In this document: one piece after another, positions 47,377 through 56,615 of the stretch
How the letters are laid out: each line of letters starts with the position of its first letter
Position numbering within the stretch: the first letter of the stretch is position 1
NCBI RefSeq assembly: GCF_022844445.1
Contig: NZ_JALHLS010000001.1
Location: 124,001-188,000, forward strand
Source of the DNA: Hyphomonas sp.
GTDB taxonomy: Bacteria; Pseudomonadota; Alphaproteobacteria; Caulobacterales; Hyphomonadaceae
Length of the DNA: 64,000 nt
Reading direction: 5' to 3'
Program-made: the position numbers and the translations under genes
The notes under the pieces: generated by a model
The model's database searches: none
What the model was told of the DNA's origin: nothing
What the model saw: only the letters and a program-made list of their open reading frames with translations

Positions 47377-47967
47377 TTAGGGGCGAGGCGTATTGGCGGG
47401 GTCGACCCAGCCAATGTGCCCATCGGGGCGGCGGTAGACCATATTCAGGCCATCATGGCCAGCGTTCCTGAACATCAATGCCGGCACATCTTGCAATTCA
47501 AGCTGCATGACTGCCTGAGAAACGCTCATGGTCCTTATCTGCACGCTCGTTTCTGCAACTGTCAGGGGAGCGTCACCCGCTTCTATACCCGTATCTTCTG
47601 AATCATCCGTGTCTGAAATCAGGATCAATGACTCGGCGGCCGGTGAGGTCGGCAGGGGCTGCGGCGCAGCGGCGTGATGGTCCTTCAGGCGGCGCTTGTA
47701 GCGGCGCACCCGTTTTTCCATCTTTTCGAGGCTGACCTCCAAGGCGGCATAAGGATCGTCCGCGCGGCCAGTCGATTGCAGGACAATCCCCGACGGGAGG
47801 TGCACATTACAGTCGACCTCCACGAACGGGCCCTGCTGCGAGACAAAGACGCTGGCCTCGCCGGTCCGGTTGAAGTACTTCGCCACCGCCGCCTCAAGGC
47901 CCGCTTCGATCCTGTCTCGCATCGCGTCGCCGAGGTTCATGTGCTTGCCGGTGATCTGAATCTGCAT
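47377..47967 (-). CDS. hpf: Ribosome hibernation-promoting factor, long form
   Basis: The 196-residue protein has an N-terminal S30AE domain (MQIQITGKHMNLGDAMRDRIE..., KMEKRVRRYKRRLKDHH). A linker leads to the C-terminal dimerisation domain (VAETSVQIRTMSVSQAVMQLELQDVPALMFRNA, NMVYRRPDGHIGWVDP), which marks the long form that links two 70S ribosomes. GGAGACG precedes the ATG at 47967. In most proteobacteria rpoN lies just upstream; here pspF takes that place. Confidence 0.95.
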   Translation of the reverse strand: MQIQITGKHMNLGDAMRDRIEAGLEAAVAKYFNRTGEASVFVSQQGPFVEVDCNVHLPSGIVLQSTGRADDPYAALEVSLEKMEKRVRRYKRRLKDHHAAAPQPLPTSPAAESLILISDTDDSEDTGIEAGDAPLTVAETSVQIRTMSVSQAVMQLELQDVPALMFRNAGHDGLNMVYRRPDGHIGWVDPANTPRP

Positions 47968-48090
47968 TCGCGTCTCCTTTGCGGTTGTCGCCTGTTTACT
48001 ATGACCCAAAGTAAACCGGGACGCGACCCCATTTAGGACGCCGCCAGGGCAAGAATCGGTAATCTTCAAGCCGTTGTGGGGCAGGCCAGA

Positions 48091-49122
<1,032 letters not shown>

Positions 49123-49141
49123 GAGGCCTTTTTAGCTAAAC

Positions 49142-49240
49142 CAGAATGTTATTTCGACCATTATTTTAGTTGTTTTGACCGAACGTGCGTTAACGGAAAC
49201 GCGTCGGAAACTTTTTTATCTAATTAAATCAGAGTGTTAT
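49142..49240. promoter_or_regulatory. Candidate PspF enhancer sites in an AT-rich spacer
   Basis: CAGAATGTTAT at 49142-49152 and CAGAGTGTTAT at 49230-49240 form an imperfect direct repeat. The stretch is strikingly AT-rich for this genome and includes the palindrome TTTAGCTAAA at 49131-49140. Upstream activating sequences for PspF would be expected in this place, but I know no sequence consensus that these match. Confidence 0.4.
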
Positions 49241-49255
49241 GGAGTTAATCTGGTA

Positions 49256-49272
49256 CTGGCACGGTCCTTGAA
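49256..49272 (+). promoter_or_regulatory. Sigma-54 promoter of the psp operon
   Basis: CTGGCACGGTCCTTGAA fits the -24/-12 consensus (YTGGCACG, four bases, TTGCW) except for one base in the -12 element. Transcription should start near 49283, 49 bases before the first small gene. A dedicated sigma-54 activator gene is transcribed in the opposite direction 134 bases away. Confidence 0.9.
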
Positions 49273-49331
49273 ATCACTACAGCCATCAGGCGACGGGCGT
49301 TGCCACCCCTATCGAAGGACAAAAGAAGACG

Positions 49332-49463
49332 ATGAACGACCAGGACTATCGCTACCCGCCCCGCTCGGACGCAGGCCGCTTCGGCCGCTGGCTGTCCACG
49401 CGACCGGCGGAATCGTGGATTTTCTTTGCCGCGGGCGTGTTCCTCGGCGGCTTCTTCTTCTGA
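49332..49463 (+). CDS. 43-aa membrane microprotein, first gene of psp operon
   Basis: Found by reading the DNA after the sigma-54 promoter: an ATG at 49332 and TGA at 49461-49463 with in-frame coding throughout. The N-terminal half is polar with many Arg/Asp/Tyr residues (NDQDYRYPPRSDAGRFGRW) and the second half is a single short helix ending in FLGGFFF. AGGAC and AAAAGAAG lie upstream as weak ribosome sites. It is 24 bases before pspA and must be co-transcribed. I do not recognise it; a membrane-stress partner of PspA is a reasonable inference. Confidence 0.7.
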   Translation: MNDQDYRYPPRSDAGRFGRWLSTRPAESWIFFAAGVFLGGFFF

Positions 49464-49487
49464 TCCCGACCAAGAAAGGATACGACC

Positions 49488-50168
49488 ATGGGTCTCTTCT
49501 CCCGCCTCGGCGACATCATCAACTCGAACATCAACGCGATGCTCGACGGCGCCGAAAACCCTGAAAAAATCGCCCGCCTGATCATCCAGGAAATGGAAGA
49601 CACGCTGGTGGAAGTGCGCACTTCTGCGGCGCGCGCGATGGCCGACAAGAAAGAGATGGAACGCGAGATCGTCCATTTCTCGGCTGCACGTGACGACTGG
49701 GCGGCAAAAGCCGAACTCGCCATCGACAAGGGCCGCGAGGATCTTGCCCGTGGCGCGCTGCTGGCCAAGCAGAAGGCGGAAGGCGAGATCGTTCGCCGCC
49801 AGGAAGCGATGGTCATCGCCGAGGAGGCCTTCGGCCGCCGACAGGAAGACCTGGTGAAGCTGCAGGCGAAACTCGACGAGGCGAAAGCCAAGCACCGCGC
49901 GCTGGTGATGCGCCGCGAAGCCGCCGAGCAACGCATCCGTATGCGAAGCCAGCTCTATGACGGACGGGCCGACGAGGCGATTGCCCGCTATGCCAACCTC
50001 GAGCGCAAGGTCGACGAGATGGAAGCTTATGCCGACGCGATCCGAGGCGCTGAGCCGAGCCTCGCCCAGGAATTCGCCGAACTCGAGCAGAATGAGTCGG
50101 TGGAGAAGGAACTGGCCGCGCTGAAGGCTCGCAAGGGCAGGGCACCTTCGAAGAAATCGGAGGGCTGA
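49488..50168 (+). CDS. pspA: Phage shock protein A (ESCRT-III-like)
   Basis: The 226-residue protein is a long coiled coil of the PspA/Vipp1/ESCRT-III family. It starts with the amphipathic helix MGLFSRLGDIINSNINAMLD, which binds stressed membrane. AENPEKIARLIIQEMEDTLVEVR follows and then continuous heptads with many Glu/Arg/Lys, ending in ALKARKGRAPSKK. It both oligomerises on damaged membrane and inhibits PspF. AAAGGA precedes the ATG. Confidence 0.96.
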   Translation: MGLFSRLGDIINSNINAMLDGAENPEKIARLIIQEMEDTLVEVRTSAARAMADKKEMEREIVHFSAARDDWAAKAELAIDKGREDLARGALLAKQKAEGEIVRRQEAMVIAEEAFGRRQEDLVKLQAKLDEAKAKHRALVMRREAAEQRIRMRSQLYDGRADEAIARYANLERKVDEMEAYADAIRGAEPSLAQEFAELEQNESVEKELAALKARKGRAPSKKSEG

Positions 50169-50171
50169 TCC

Positions 50172-50282
50172 ATGCTGATGTCCTTGACCGTTCTGATCGG
50201 CGTCCTCGCCCTCATCTGCGCCCCGGGCCTGATCGCGGAAAGCCGCGCGCATACTCGCCGCAAGACTGAGGGAGAGGCCTGA
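50172..50282 (+). CDS. 36-aa membrane microprotein between pspA and pspB
   Basis: An open frame from the ATG at 50172 to TGA at 50280-50282, starting three bases after pspA and ending in a one-base overlap (TGATG) with pspB. The product has one hydrophobic helix (SLTVLIGVLALICAPGLIA) and a basic tail (ESRAHTRRKTEG). The tight TGATG junction strongly suggests it is translated. Not recognised; the small size and position make it a candidate fourth Psp component. Confidence 0.65.
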   Translation: MLMSLTVLIGVLALICAPGLIAESRAHTRRKTEGEA

Positions 50283-50548
50283 TGGACGAAGCTTCCATCG
50301 CAATGATCGCCATTGTCGGCACGGTGGCCTTGTTCATTGTGCTGCCCGGGATGATTTTGCACTACGTCACGATGTGGCGCAGGCAGAAAACTCTGCAGCC
50401 GGATGACGAGCGGATGCTCGAAGACCTCTGGCGTTCCGCCAAGGCGATGGAGCGGCGCATCGAGTCCCTGGAGGCCCTTCTCGACAAATCAGAGACGGAC
50501 GCCCCGCGCCGACCGCCTCGCCCGTCCCGCTCCACTTTCGACGAATAA
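50282..50548 (+). CDS. pspB: Phage shock protein B
   Basis: The 88-residue protein has one N-terminal membrane helix (residues 5-28) followed by a leucine-zipper-like coil (MLEDLWRSAKAMERRIESLEALLDKSE), exactly the PspB plan. With PspC it senses secretin or membrane stress and releases PspF by binding PspA. Its ATG overlaps the stop of the 36-residue gene. Confidence 0.92.
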   Translation: MDEASIAMIAIVGTVALFIVLPGMILHYVTMWRRQKTLQPDDERMLEDLWRSAKAMERRIESLEALLDKSETDAPRRPPRPSRSTFDE

Positions 50549-50560
50549 GGAGACACGCAG

Positions 50561-50977
50561 ATGTCCCGACCTTACGACCCCTACAGCTCCCGCAACCCAA
50601 AGCGCTTCTTTCGTTCGCGCGATAACAGCGTCATTGCCGGCGTCTGCGGCGGCCTTGCCGAACGCTTCGGATGGGAGCCCATCCTCGTCCGCGTCCTGAC
50701 GGTTCTGCTCACCATGTTTATGATGGGCCCCGTTGCGATCATCGCGTACATCGTGATCTGGATGATCACGCCGCGCGCGCCGCTCGGCTATGGCGGATTC
50801 TCGGACGAGGAAGACGCGTTCTGGCGCGGCGTGTCCGACCGGCCGCGCGCCACGTTCGGCACGATCAAGTACACCTTCATGGACCTTGAAGAGCGCCTGA
50901 AGAACATCGAGCGCACTGTGACTTCCGAGGAATGGCGCCTGCGCCAGGAGTTCAAGGATCTCGAAAAGGGCAACTGA
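50561..50977 (+). CDS. pspC: Phage shock protein C (PspC domain)
   Basis: The 138-residue protein has the PspC signature: FRSRDNSVIAGVCGGLAERFGWEPILVRVLTVLL with the membrane helix near residues 45-68. A cytoplasmic or periplasmic coil (EERLKNIERTVTSEEWRLRQEFKDLEK) follows. AAGGAG lies before the ATG. It is the membrane sensor of the system, working with PspB. Confidence 0.95.
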   Translation: MSRPYDPYSSRNPKRFFRSRDNSVIAGVCGGLAERFGWEPILVRVLTVLLTMFMMGPVAIIAYIVIWMITPRAPLGYGGFSDEEDAFWRGVSDRPRATFGTIKYTFMDLEERLKNIERTVTSEEWRLRQEFKDLEKGN

Positions 50978-51030
50978 TGCCCTTCCCTACCGCCCGCTAA
51001 AACCTCATACGCCGACCAAGGACCGGACCA

Positions 51031-51216
51031 ATGACCCAGGGGACCATTCTCCGCAACAACCGCCTGCTCGGGGCCCTCGCCCTGACGGTACTGCTTGCCG
51101 CACTCGTCACTGCCCATTTTCAAGGCGGCGTGTCGCTGGAACTCGGCGACATGATGCTGAGTGTTCAGTCACAGCATGAAGACGGCGTCGTGCTGTCCTT
51201 CGTGCGTGCGCCCTGA
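51031..51216 (+). CDS. 61-aa single-pass membrane protein ending the psp operon
   Basis: Small protein with one hydrophobic helix (LLGALALTVLLAALVTA, residues 11-28) and a C-terminal polar part (GVSLELGDMMLSVQSQHEDG). AAGGACC precedes the ATG. It follows pspC by 53 bases on the same strand and ends four bases before the convergent mnmC stop. Its position fits that of PspD in enterobacteria, but I see no sequence proof of homology. Confidence 0.65.
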   Translation: MTQGTILRNNRLLGALALTVLLAALVTAHFQGGVSLELGDMMLSVQSQHEDGVVLSFVRAP

Positions 51217-51219
51217 GCG

Positions 51220-53073
51220 CTATCTGCTGCGCTTCAGTGTACGGAACACGAAGCGCATCGGGCTCACCGCGCGCAGCGCCGGCAAGGATGCCGGTGGCGG
51301 TGACCCAGCCAGACGGGCGGCAAGAATTTCCGCTGCCCAAGGCGCCCAGGTAAAACCCCGTGCGCCGAAGCCGCCTGCCACATAAACACCTTCCATAAGA
51401 GGGGCGTCCGCATCCACGGATCGCCCCTTCTTCATGGGTGCAAAGGTCTCCAGCGCCGCGGCGTGATCCGGCACGGCGCCGATCAGCGGCAGGCGGTCCG
51501 GAGTCGTAGCGCGCAGACTTGCGCGCGAACGGATCTCGCCGTCCAGCGCCTCGCGCACCCAGTAGGGCGACAGGCGCGCGACACCCGCACGATTTTCGGC
51601 CCGCGCGTCCGGTGTTCCGCCGGGTGCGAAATCTGCGCCGGAGGGCTCAAACGTCGCGCCCCAGAGCCTATGCGTGCCGAGCGCCAGCGCATAGCTCCCC
51701 GAGACCAGCGCCGTGGGCGTTACCATAGCGGATGTGTCGACAAAATCGACCTGGCCGAGGCGCGCCTCGAGCGGCAGTCCGGGCGACAGCGCCGCCGCCT
51801 GCATCCCGTTGGCGAGTACAATGGTGTCATAAACCTGTCCGTTCACGGAACGGTGCGCCAGAGAGACCTCAGGCGCCGCACCAAAACGGCAAGCCGCGCC
51901 TTCCAAAAGGCGCGCCACAAGCGCCGCGGGGCGAAGGATCAGAGCGCGCTTGTGCAAGAGCCCGCCACCGCGCACGGCTTCAAGGTCGTCCAGCGGCAGC
52001 GGCGGATCAGCAAGCAGCTTTTCAAAGCGCGCTACCTCGGCAGCACTCTGAGGTGACTGCAAAACGTCCGTATACGCTGCGTCCGGCAGGCCGCCATAGG
52101 CCTCGCGCGCGGCGAGGTAGGCGTCAAGCAAGAGACCGGCTTCCGCTGTGTCGCCCGCATCGAGGCGTGGCATCAGTAGCGCCAGAGGATTGCCGCTCGC
52201 GCCGCTGGCAGGGCCTGGAGCGGGATCGAAGATTTCAACGCTGATCCCCCGGCGGGTCAGCGCCTTCGCCAGCGCGGCTCCCGCAATTCCTGCCCCGAGG
52301 ATGGCAACACGGCTCGGCGCCGCCGAGGGGCTGCGCAGCCCGAACGTATCGGCTGGCGCAGGTCGCGGCGTCACCAGACGCGCCTCAAGGCGCTCCCGCT
52401 TGCGGCCGTGGCCTTCCGCTCTAGATACCTCGAACCCGGTACCGGAGAGCCCGCGACGTACCGCGCCGGCCACGGTAAACGTGCCGAGGCGCGCACCTTG
52501 CGCCGAGCGCGCCGCGATCAGCGGGTAAATCCACTCGCTCCACATGTCCTCGTTCTTTGCGGGGCTGAACCCGTCAAGGAACCAAGCGTCAGCACTGAAC
52601 GTGCTTTGCGGCAAAGTTTCTCGAATGTCGCCCAGATGCAGCACAAGGCGCACACCATCTTCCGGAAAGTCGATACTCCGCACACCGCGTACCGGCCCTG
52701 GCCAGCGCGCGGTAAGGCGGTCGGCAAGCTCGCCCAGCTCGGGCCACGCGCCGAGCGCGCGGCGCGCATCTTCCTGGCGTAAGGGGTAGCCTTCGAAACT
52801 TACAAAGGTGAGTTGCGCATCGGGCGCCGGCCGGCGCGCGCGCCAGAGCTGCCACAACGCGAGAAAGTTCAACCCGGTGCCGAAGCCCGTCTCCGCCACG
52901 CTGAACGAGGCCCTGCCCTGCCAGGCCTCCGGCAGGTCGCAGCCGCGCAGGAACACGGTGCGTGTTTCGGCAAGCCCGTCCTGCGCCGAAAAGTACACGT
53001 CACCGTGCTGGCGCGCGTGCGGAGCGCCAGCATCGGTCCAGTCGAGGTCAGGGTGCGGCAACAGGCGCGGCAT
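51220..53073 (-). CDS. mnmC: Bifunctional tRNA-modifying enzyme MnmC
   Basis: MnmC completes 5-methylaminomethyl-(2-thio)uridine at the wobble position of tRNA. From the ATG at 53073 it has 617 residues. The N-terminal MnmD methyltransferase shows [18 protein letters not shown] and [17 protein letters not shown]. The C-terminal FAD oxidoreductase shows [21 protein letters not shown] and a final [22 protein letters not shown] longer frame to 53160 lacks conservation and a ribosome site. It is divergent from csbD. Confidence 0.94.
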   Translation of the reverse strand: MPRLLPHPDLDWTDAGAPHARQHGDVYFSAQDGLAETRTVFLRGCDLPEAWQGRASFSVAETGFGTGLNFLALWQLWRARRPAPDAQLTFVSFEGYPLRQEDARRALGAWPELGELADRLTARWPGPVRGVRSIDFPEDGVRLVLHLGDIRETLPQSTFSADAWFLDGFSPAKNEDMWSEWIYPLIAARSAQGARLGTFTVAGAVRRGLSGTGFEVSRAEGHGRKRERLEARLVTPRPAPADTFGLRSPSAAPSRVAILGAGIAGAALAKALTRRGISVEIFDPAPGPASGASGNPLALLMPRLDAGDTAEAGLLLDAYLAAREAYGGLPDAAYTDVLQSPQSAAEVARFEKLLADPPLPLDDLEAVRGGGLLHKRALILRPAALVARLLEGAACRFGAAPEVSLAHRSVNGQVYDTIVLANGMQAAALSPGLPLEARLGQVDFVDTSAMVTPTALVSGSYALALGTHRLWGATFEPSGADFAPGGTPDARAENRAGVARLSPYWVREALDGEIRSRASLRATTPDRLPLIGAVPDHAAALETFAPMKKGRSVDADAPLMEGVYVAGGFGARGFTWAPWAAEILAARLAGSPPPASLPALRAVSPMRFVFRTLKRSR

Positions 53074-53192
53074 TGCGCCGAAGTAACCCGCTGCAGGTGT
53101 CTTGAGAAGGCCTATCCGCGGAACCAGACTGGCGCCTTTGCGTTGTCTGAGTGTCCGCATTTTATGCGGCGCAACCGAAAGGAACTTTAGTC

Positions 53193-53363
53193 ATGGACAA
53201 GGAACACCTCAAGGGCGAAGCCAAGAAGGCTGAAGGCCACATCAAGGAAGGCGCCGGCAAACTGACTGGCAACAAGAAACTAGAAGCCGAAGGCAAGCTG
53301 AAGCAGGTCGAAGGCGAGATCCGCAAGAAAGTTGGTGACGTCAAGGACGCTCTCCGCAAGTAA
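53193..53363 (+). CDS. CsbD family stress protein
   Basis: A 56-residue, very charged helical protein: MDKEHLKGEAKKAEGHIKEG followed by LTGNKKLEAEGKLKQVEGEI. That is the CsbD core, a general-stress family with no known biochemical role. AAAGGAA lies before the ATG. Composition is dominated by Lys, Glu and Gly, as usual for the family. Confidence 0.93.
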   Translation: MDKEHLKGEAKKAEGHIKEGAGKLTGNKKLEAEGKLKQVEGEIRKKVGDVKDALRK

Positions 53364-53482
53364 GCATCGGGTGGAACGGGGCTGGGGCCCTTGCCTGACA
53401 CGCGTGCTATTCTGCGCCGCCCATTGCGCTTTGACGGGCGTGCCTCCACTTTCCGGCTGAAAGAGCTCAAGAGGAGCCGGCC

Positions 53483-53770
53483 ATGAGCGCGATTGTCGTC
53501 ACCTGGGGAGATGGCCCGACTGATGGCCGTTGCCTCGCCGTCTCAGACGGCTATACGGCCGAGATGACGTATTCTCGTGCGGGCGCGGCCCGGCTCATCA
53601 TCGACCAGACCGGCGCGCCGGACGCACTGCGCGAACAGGGCGCCGGCGAGGCGCCTGCGCGGCGCGCCGTTGAGGATGCCCGCGCCGCCGGCGTGGAGAC
53701 CATTCCGCTCTACACGTTTGCAAGGGCGCAAACCGGCAAGCACCCGGACTGGCAGGACGTGCTGGCATGA
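53483..53770 (+). CDS. Degenerate YjdJ-type GNAT-like protein, first of a tandem pair
   Basis: The 95-residue protein aligns along its C-terminal 70 residues with the next gene product: MTYSR... against LTYER..., APDALREQGAGEAPARR against VPDALGGRGLGKRLVKR, and HPDWQDVLA against SADWAKLLG. The acetyl-CoA loop pattern QxxGxA is still present (QGAGEA). A C-terminal HPDWQDVL is typical of YjdJ-like mini-GNATs, which are about 90 residues. It may be an acetyltransferase or a partner of the neighbour. AGGAG precedes the ATG; its stop overlaps the next ATG as ATGA. Confidence 0.65.
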   Translation: MSAIVVTWGDGPTDGRCLAVSDGYTAEMTYSRAGAARLIIDQTGAPDALREQGAGEAPARRAVEDARAAGVETIPLYTFARAQTGKHPDWQDVLA

Positions 53771-54045
53771 TCTCAGACATCCACCATGACGCTGCGCGCC
53801 GGCGCTACAGCCTGGTGATTGACGGCGTGGAAGCCTACCTCACTTACGAACGGCCAAAGCCCAAGCATCGCCATATCACGCACACCATCGTACCCGACGC
53901 CCTTGGCGGTCGCGGGCTTGGAAAGCGGCTGGTGAAGCGCATCATGGAAGAGATTACCGCAGACGGGGAGACGGTGTCATCGTCCTGCTGGTTCGCGTCC
54001 GCGCTGATTGACAAGTCGGCCGATTGGGCAAAATTGCTCGGATGA
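53767..54045 (+). CDS. YjdJ-type mini-GNAT N-acetyltransferase
   Basis: A 92-residue GNAT-like domain: YSLVIDGVEAYLTYERP, RHITHTIVPDALGGRGLGKRLVKRIMEE with the acetyl-CoA phosphate loop, then SSCWFASALIDKSADW. This short single-domain class (GCN5-related, YjdJ) occurs widely; some members act on unknown small molecules. It overlaps both neighbours by ATGA, so three genes are tightly coupled. Confidence 0.8.
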   Translation: MISDIHHDAARRRYSLVIDGVEAYLTYERPKPKHRHITHTIVPDALGGRGLGKRLVKRIMEEITADGETVSSSCWFASALIDKSADWAKLLG

Positions 54046-54494
54046 CAGACACGCCATTCTGGAAGACCAAGACGCTCGACCAGATGAACGGCGCCGAGTG
54101 GGAGTCGCTCTGCGACGGCTGCGGCAAGTGCTGCATTGTGAAGCTTGAAGACGAGGACACTGGCGCCCTCGCCTATACCAAGCTGCACTGCAAGCTGTTC
54201 GATGGCAGCACCTGCCAGTGCTCGGACTATGCCAACCGCCGCAAACACGTGCCGGACTGCGTGCAATTGACGCCGAAGGTCGTGCGCACCGTGGACTGGC
54301 TGCCACGCACCTGCGCCTACCGCCTGGTCGAGGAAGGCCAAGACCTGCCACCATGGCACCATCTCGTCTGCGGCGACCGACAGCGCATCCATGACGAGGG
54401 GCGCTCAGTCCGGGGACGGACTGTCTCCGAGGATACGGTCTTCGAGGAAGACGAAATCGACTGGGTAATCGACTGGGAAGGCACGGAGCCCTGA
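54042..54494 (+). CDS. YcgN family cysteine-cluster protein (UPF0260)
   Basis: The 150-residue protein carries the YcgN cysteine set: CDGCGKCCIVKL near residue 23, LHCKLFD and CQCSDYANRR in the middle, and PDCVQLTP with TCAYRL further on. The pattern suggests a metal or iron-sulfur site. The ending IDWVIDWEGTEP is typical. No function is proved. The ATG at 54042 overlaps the preceding stop by ATGA, so the longer start at 54024 is not needed. Confidence 0.92.
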   Translation: MTDTPFWKTKTLDQMNGAEWESLCDGCGKCCIVKLEDEDTGALAYTKLHCKLFDGSTCQCSDYANRRKHVPDCVQLTPKVVRTVDWLPRTCAYRLVEEGQDLPPWHHLVCGDRQRIHDEGRSVRGRTVSEDTVFEEDEIDWVIDWEGTEP

Positions 54495-54540
54495 GGTCTT
54501 CGTCAACGACCCTTTAAGTCAAACCCGCCAACATGCCGGA

Positions 54541-55440
54541 ATGGACGTGCTGCCCGCCTTTCTCTCGCATCTCGCCAACGAGCGCCGGATGGCCGCCAAG
54601 ACGGTGGAGGCTTACGGTTCTGACTTGGCATTTTTTTTCGGCTTCCTGCGCGGGCATCTGGGCCACGAACCCACATTGAGAGCTCTCTCCGGTCTCAAGG
54701 CACGCGACATTCGGGCCTATCTCGCCGCGCGCCGCCGCGACGGACTGTCGGATGCCTCGATCGCGCGCCTGCTCTCTTCGATCAAGGCGCTCTATCGCTG
54801 GATAGGCCGCGCGCACGGGCTGGAGAATGCCGAGATCGCCTACCTGCAAGGCCCTCGCCGCGCGCCCCGCCTTCCCCGCCCCGTGTCCATCGAGGCGGCA
54901 AAGGACATCCTGCACGAAGCTGAGACGGAACCAGATTCCGAACCCTGGATCGCGGCGCGGGACCTCGCCGTCCTGTCCCTGCTGTATGGCGCGGGCCTGC
55001 GCATCTCCGAAGCGCTCGGCCTGACGGGCGCCGACAGTCCGGCGCCGGAACGCCTGCGCGTCTCCGGCAAGGGCGGTAAGGTGCGTCTCGTGCCGCTGAT
55101 TGCGCCAGTGCGCGAGGCTATAGATGACTATGCGCAGCTCTGCCCCTATGCGCTGACCAAAAGCGGCGCGCTGTTTCGAGGCGCAAAGGGTGGACCGCTC
55201 AGTCCACGGATCATCCAGAGCCGTATGCAGATGCTGCGCGGCCTGCTGGGCCTGCCGGAAACCGCCACACCACACGCGCTGCGCCACTCCTTTGCGACCC
55301 ATCTCCTGTCGAATGGCGCCGACCTGCGCGCAATCCAGACGCTGCTCGGGCACGCGTCCCTGTCCACGACGCAGGTCTATACGGGCGTAGATTCAAGCCG
55401 GCTGCGCGCCGTGCATGCCGCCGCCCATCCGCGTGCCTGA
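54541..55440 (+). CDS. xerC: Tyrosine recombinase XerC (or XerD)
   Basis: The 299-residue site-specific recombinase resolves chromosome dimers at dif with its partner. The SAM-like N-terminal domain has SHLANERRMAAKTVEAYGSDL. The catalytic residues are visible: Arg in YGAGLRISEALGL, Lys in SGKGGKVRLVPL, HALRHSFATHLL (His, Arg), LLGHASLSTTQVY (His and the nucleophile Tyr). 'YGAGLRISEAL' and the overall length favour XerC over XerD, but the distinction needs a tree. The ATG at 54541 follows no strong ribosome site. Confidence 0.88.
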   Translation: MDVLPAFLSHLANERRMAAKTVEAYGSDLAFFFGFLRGHLGHEPTLRALSGLKARDIRAYLAARRRDGLSDASIARLLSSIKALYRWIGRAHGLENAEIAYLQGPRRAPRLPRPVSIEAAKDILHEAETEPDSEPWIAARDLAVLSLLYGAGLRISEALGLTGADSPAPERLRVSGKGGKVRLVPLIAPVREAIDDYAQLCPYALTKSGALFRGAKGGPLSPRIIQSRMQMLRGLLGLPETATPHALRHSFATHLLSNGADLRAIQTLLGHASLSTTQVYTGVDSSRLRAVHAAAHPRA

Positions 55441-55442
55441 GA

Positions 55443-56615
55443 TCAGGGGCTCAGGGCCGCCGTGATCGCGTCCGCCAGCAGCCGGCCGCTCGGTGTCAGG
55501 CGGAGTTCTGCGCCCACCATCTCGGCCCAGCCCTTGTCCACGAACACCTCGATCTTGTCACGCGGCACCGGCTGACCCGAGACGGTCTCGACGCGGCGCA
55601 GGTCCACGCCTTCGGCAGCTCGCAGGCCCATGGCAAGAATCTCGCGCGCGATTTCCAGCGGCTCCAGCCGGCCTGCATCTCCCCAGCCGCTGTGCAGGGC
55701 CTGCACGTTGGCCATGTAGGCTTCCGGCCGGCGCTCCGCCTCGCTGGCATAGCGACCGCCGCCAACTGACAGGCGACCGTGTGCACCAGGTCCGACACCG
55801 ATCCAGTCCCCACCGCGCCAGTAGATCAGGTTGTGGCGCGACTGATGCTGCGCCGAAGCGGCATGGTTCGACACTTCGTAAGCTGGCATCCCGGCCTTTG
55901 TCGTCACAGCCTGCGTCAACTCGTAAAGATCCGCCTGCGCATCATCGCCCATCGGCGCGATGTCGCCGCGCTGCGCTGCAAGGCCGAAGGGTGTTCGCGG
56001 CTCGAAAGTCAGCTCGTAGAGCGACAGGTGCGGCGCGCCGAGCGCCAGCGCGTCGACCAGTTCCGCTTCCCAATTCGCCGGGCTTTGCCCGGGGCGCGCA
56101 TAGATCAGATCGATCGAGACGGACGGAAACACTTTCAAAGCACGCTTCACCGCGTCAGCAGCCGACGCCGCATCATGATCGCGCCCAAGGAAGGCGAGCG
56201 CGGAATCGCGCAGCGACTGCACGCCGATCGAGAGGCGCGTCACCCCTGCCCGCTGCAGGCCGACGAGATCCGCGCGCAGGACGTCATTCGGGTTGGCTTC
56301 CAGCGTGATCTCTGCGCCGCGCTTGATGCCAAAGGTTTCGGAGGCCGCCAGCAGGATCGTTCCAAGTTCATCTGGGCGCAGCAAGGCGGGCGTGCCGCCG
56401 CCGAAGTACACGGTATCCAGCGCGCCGTGCTGCGGCATGCGGGGCCGGTGGGCGTGAATATCCGCAGCAATCGACTCCACCAGCGGGCCACTGTCCCGGT
56501 TCTTGGCAGCGTAGACGTTGAAGTCGCAATACGGGCAGATACGGGCGCAGTACGGCCAATGGACGTAGAGTCCGAATCCAAAATGCGGACCGAAAGGCGC
56601 GGGCGTAAGGGTCAT
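55443..56615 (-). CDS. hemW: Radical SAM heme chaperone HemW
   Basis: A 390-residue radical SAM protein of the HemN/HemW type. The 4Fe-4S site is [13 protein letters not shown] (CxxxCxxC then Phe), followed by [11 protein letters not shown] and [20 protein letters not shown]. The extra fourth-cysteine pattern of true HemN oxidases is not seen, and the order rdgB-hemW is the common one for HemW. The ATG overlaps the rdgB stop as ATGA. Confidence 0.94.
   Translation of the reverse strand: MTLTPAPFGPHFGFGLYVHWPYCARICPYCDFNVYAAKNRDSGPLVESIAADIHAHRPRMPQHGALDTVYFGGGTPALLRPDELGTILLAASETFGIKRGAEITLEANPNDVLRADLVGLQRAGVTRLSIGVQSLRDSALAFLGRDHDAASAADAVKRALKVFPSVSIDLIYARPGQSPANWEAELVDALALGAPHLSLYELTFEPRTPFGLAAQRGDIAPMGDDAQADLYELTQAVTTKAGMPAYEVSNHAASAQHQSRHNLIYWRGGDWIGVGPGAHGRLSVGGGRYASEAERRPEAYMANVQALHSGWGDAGRLEPLEIAREILAMGLRAAEGVDLRRVETVSGQPVPRDKIEVFVDKGWAEMVGAELRLTPSGRLLADAITAALSP

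Noticed and set aside
53483-54494. Mini-GNAT pair as a toxin-antitoxin module
   Set aside because: GNAT toxins of the TacT type are longer and paired with a ribbon-helix-helix antitoxin; no DNA-binding partner is present.
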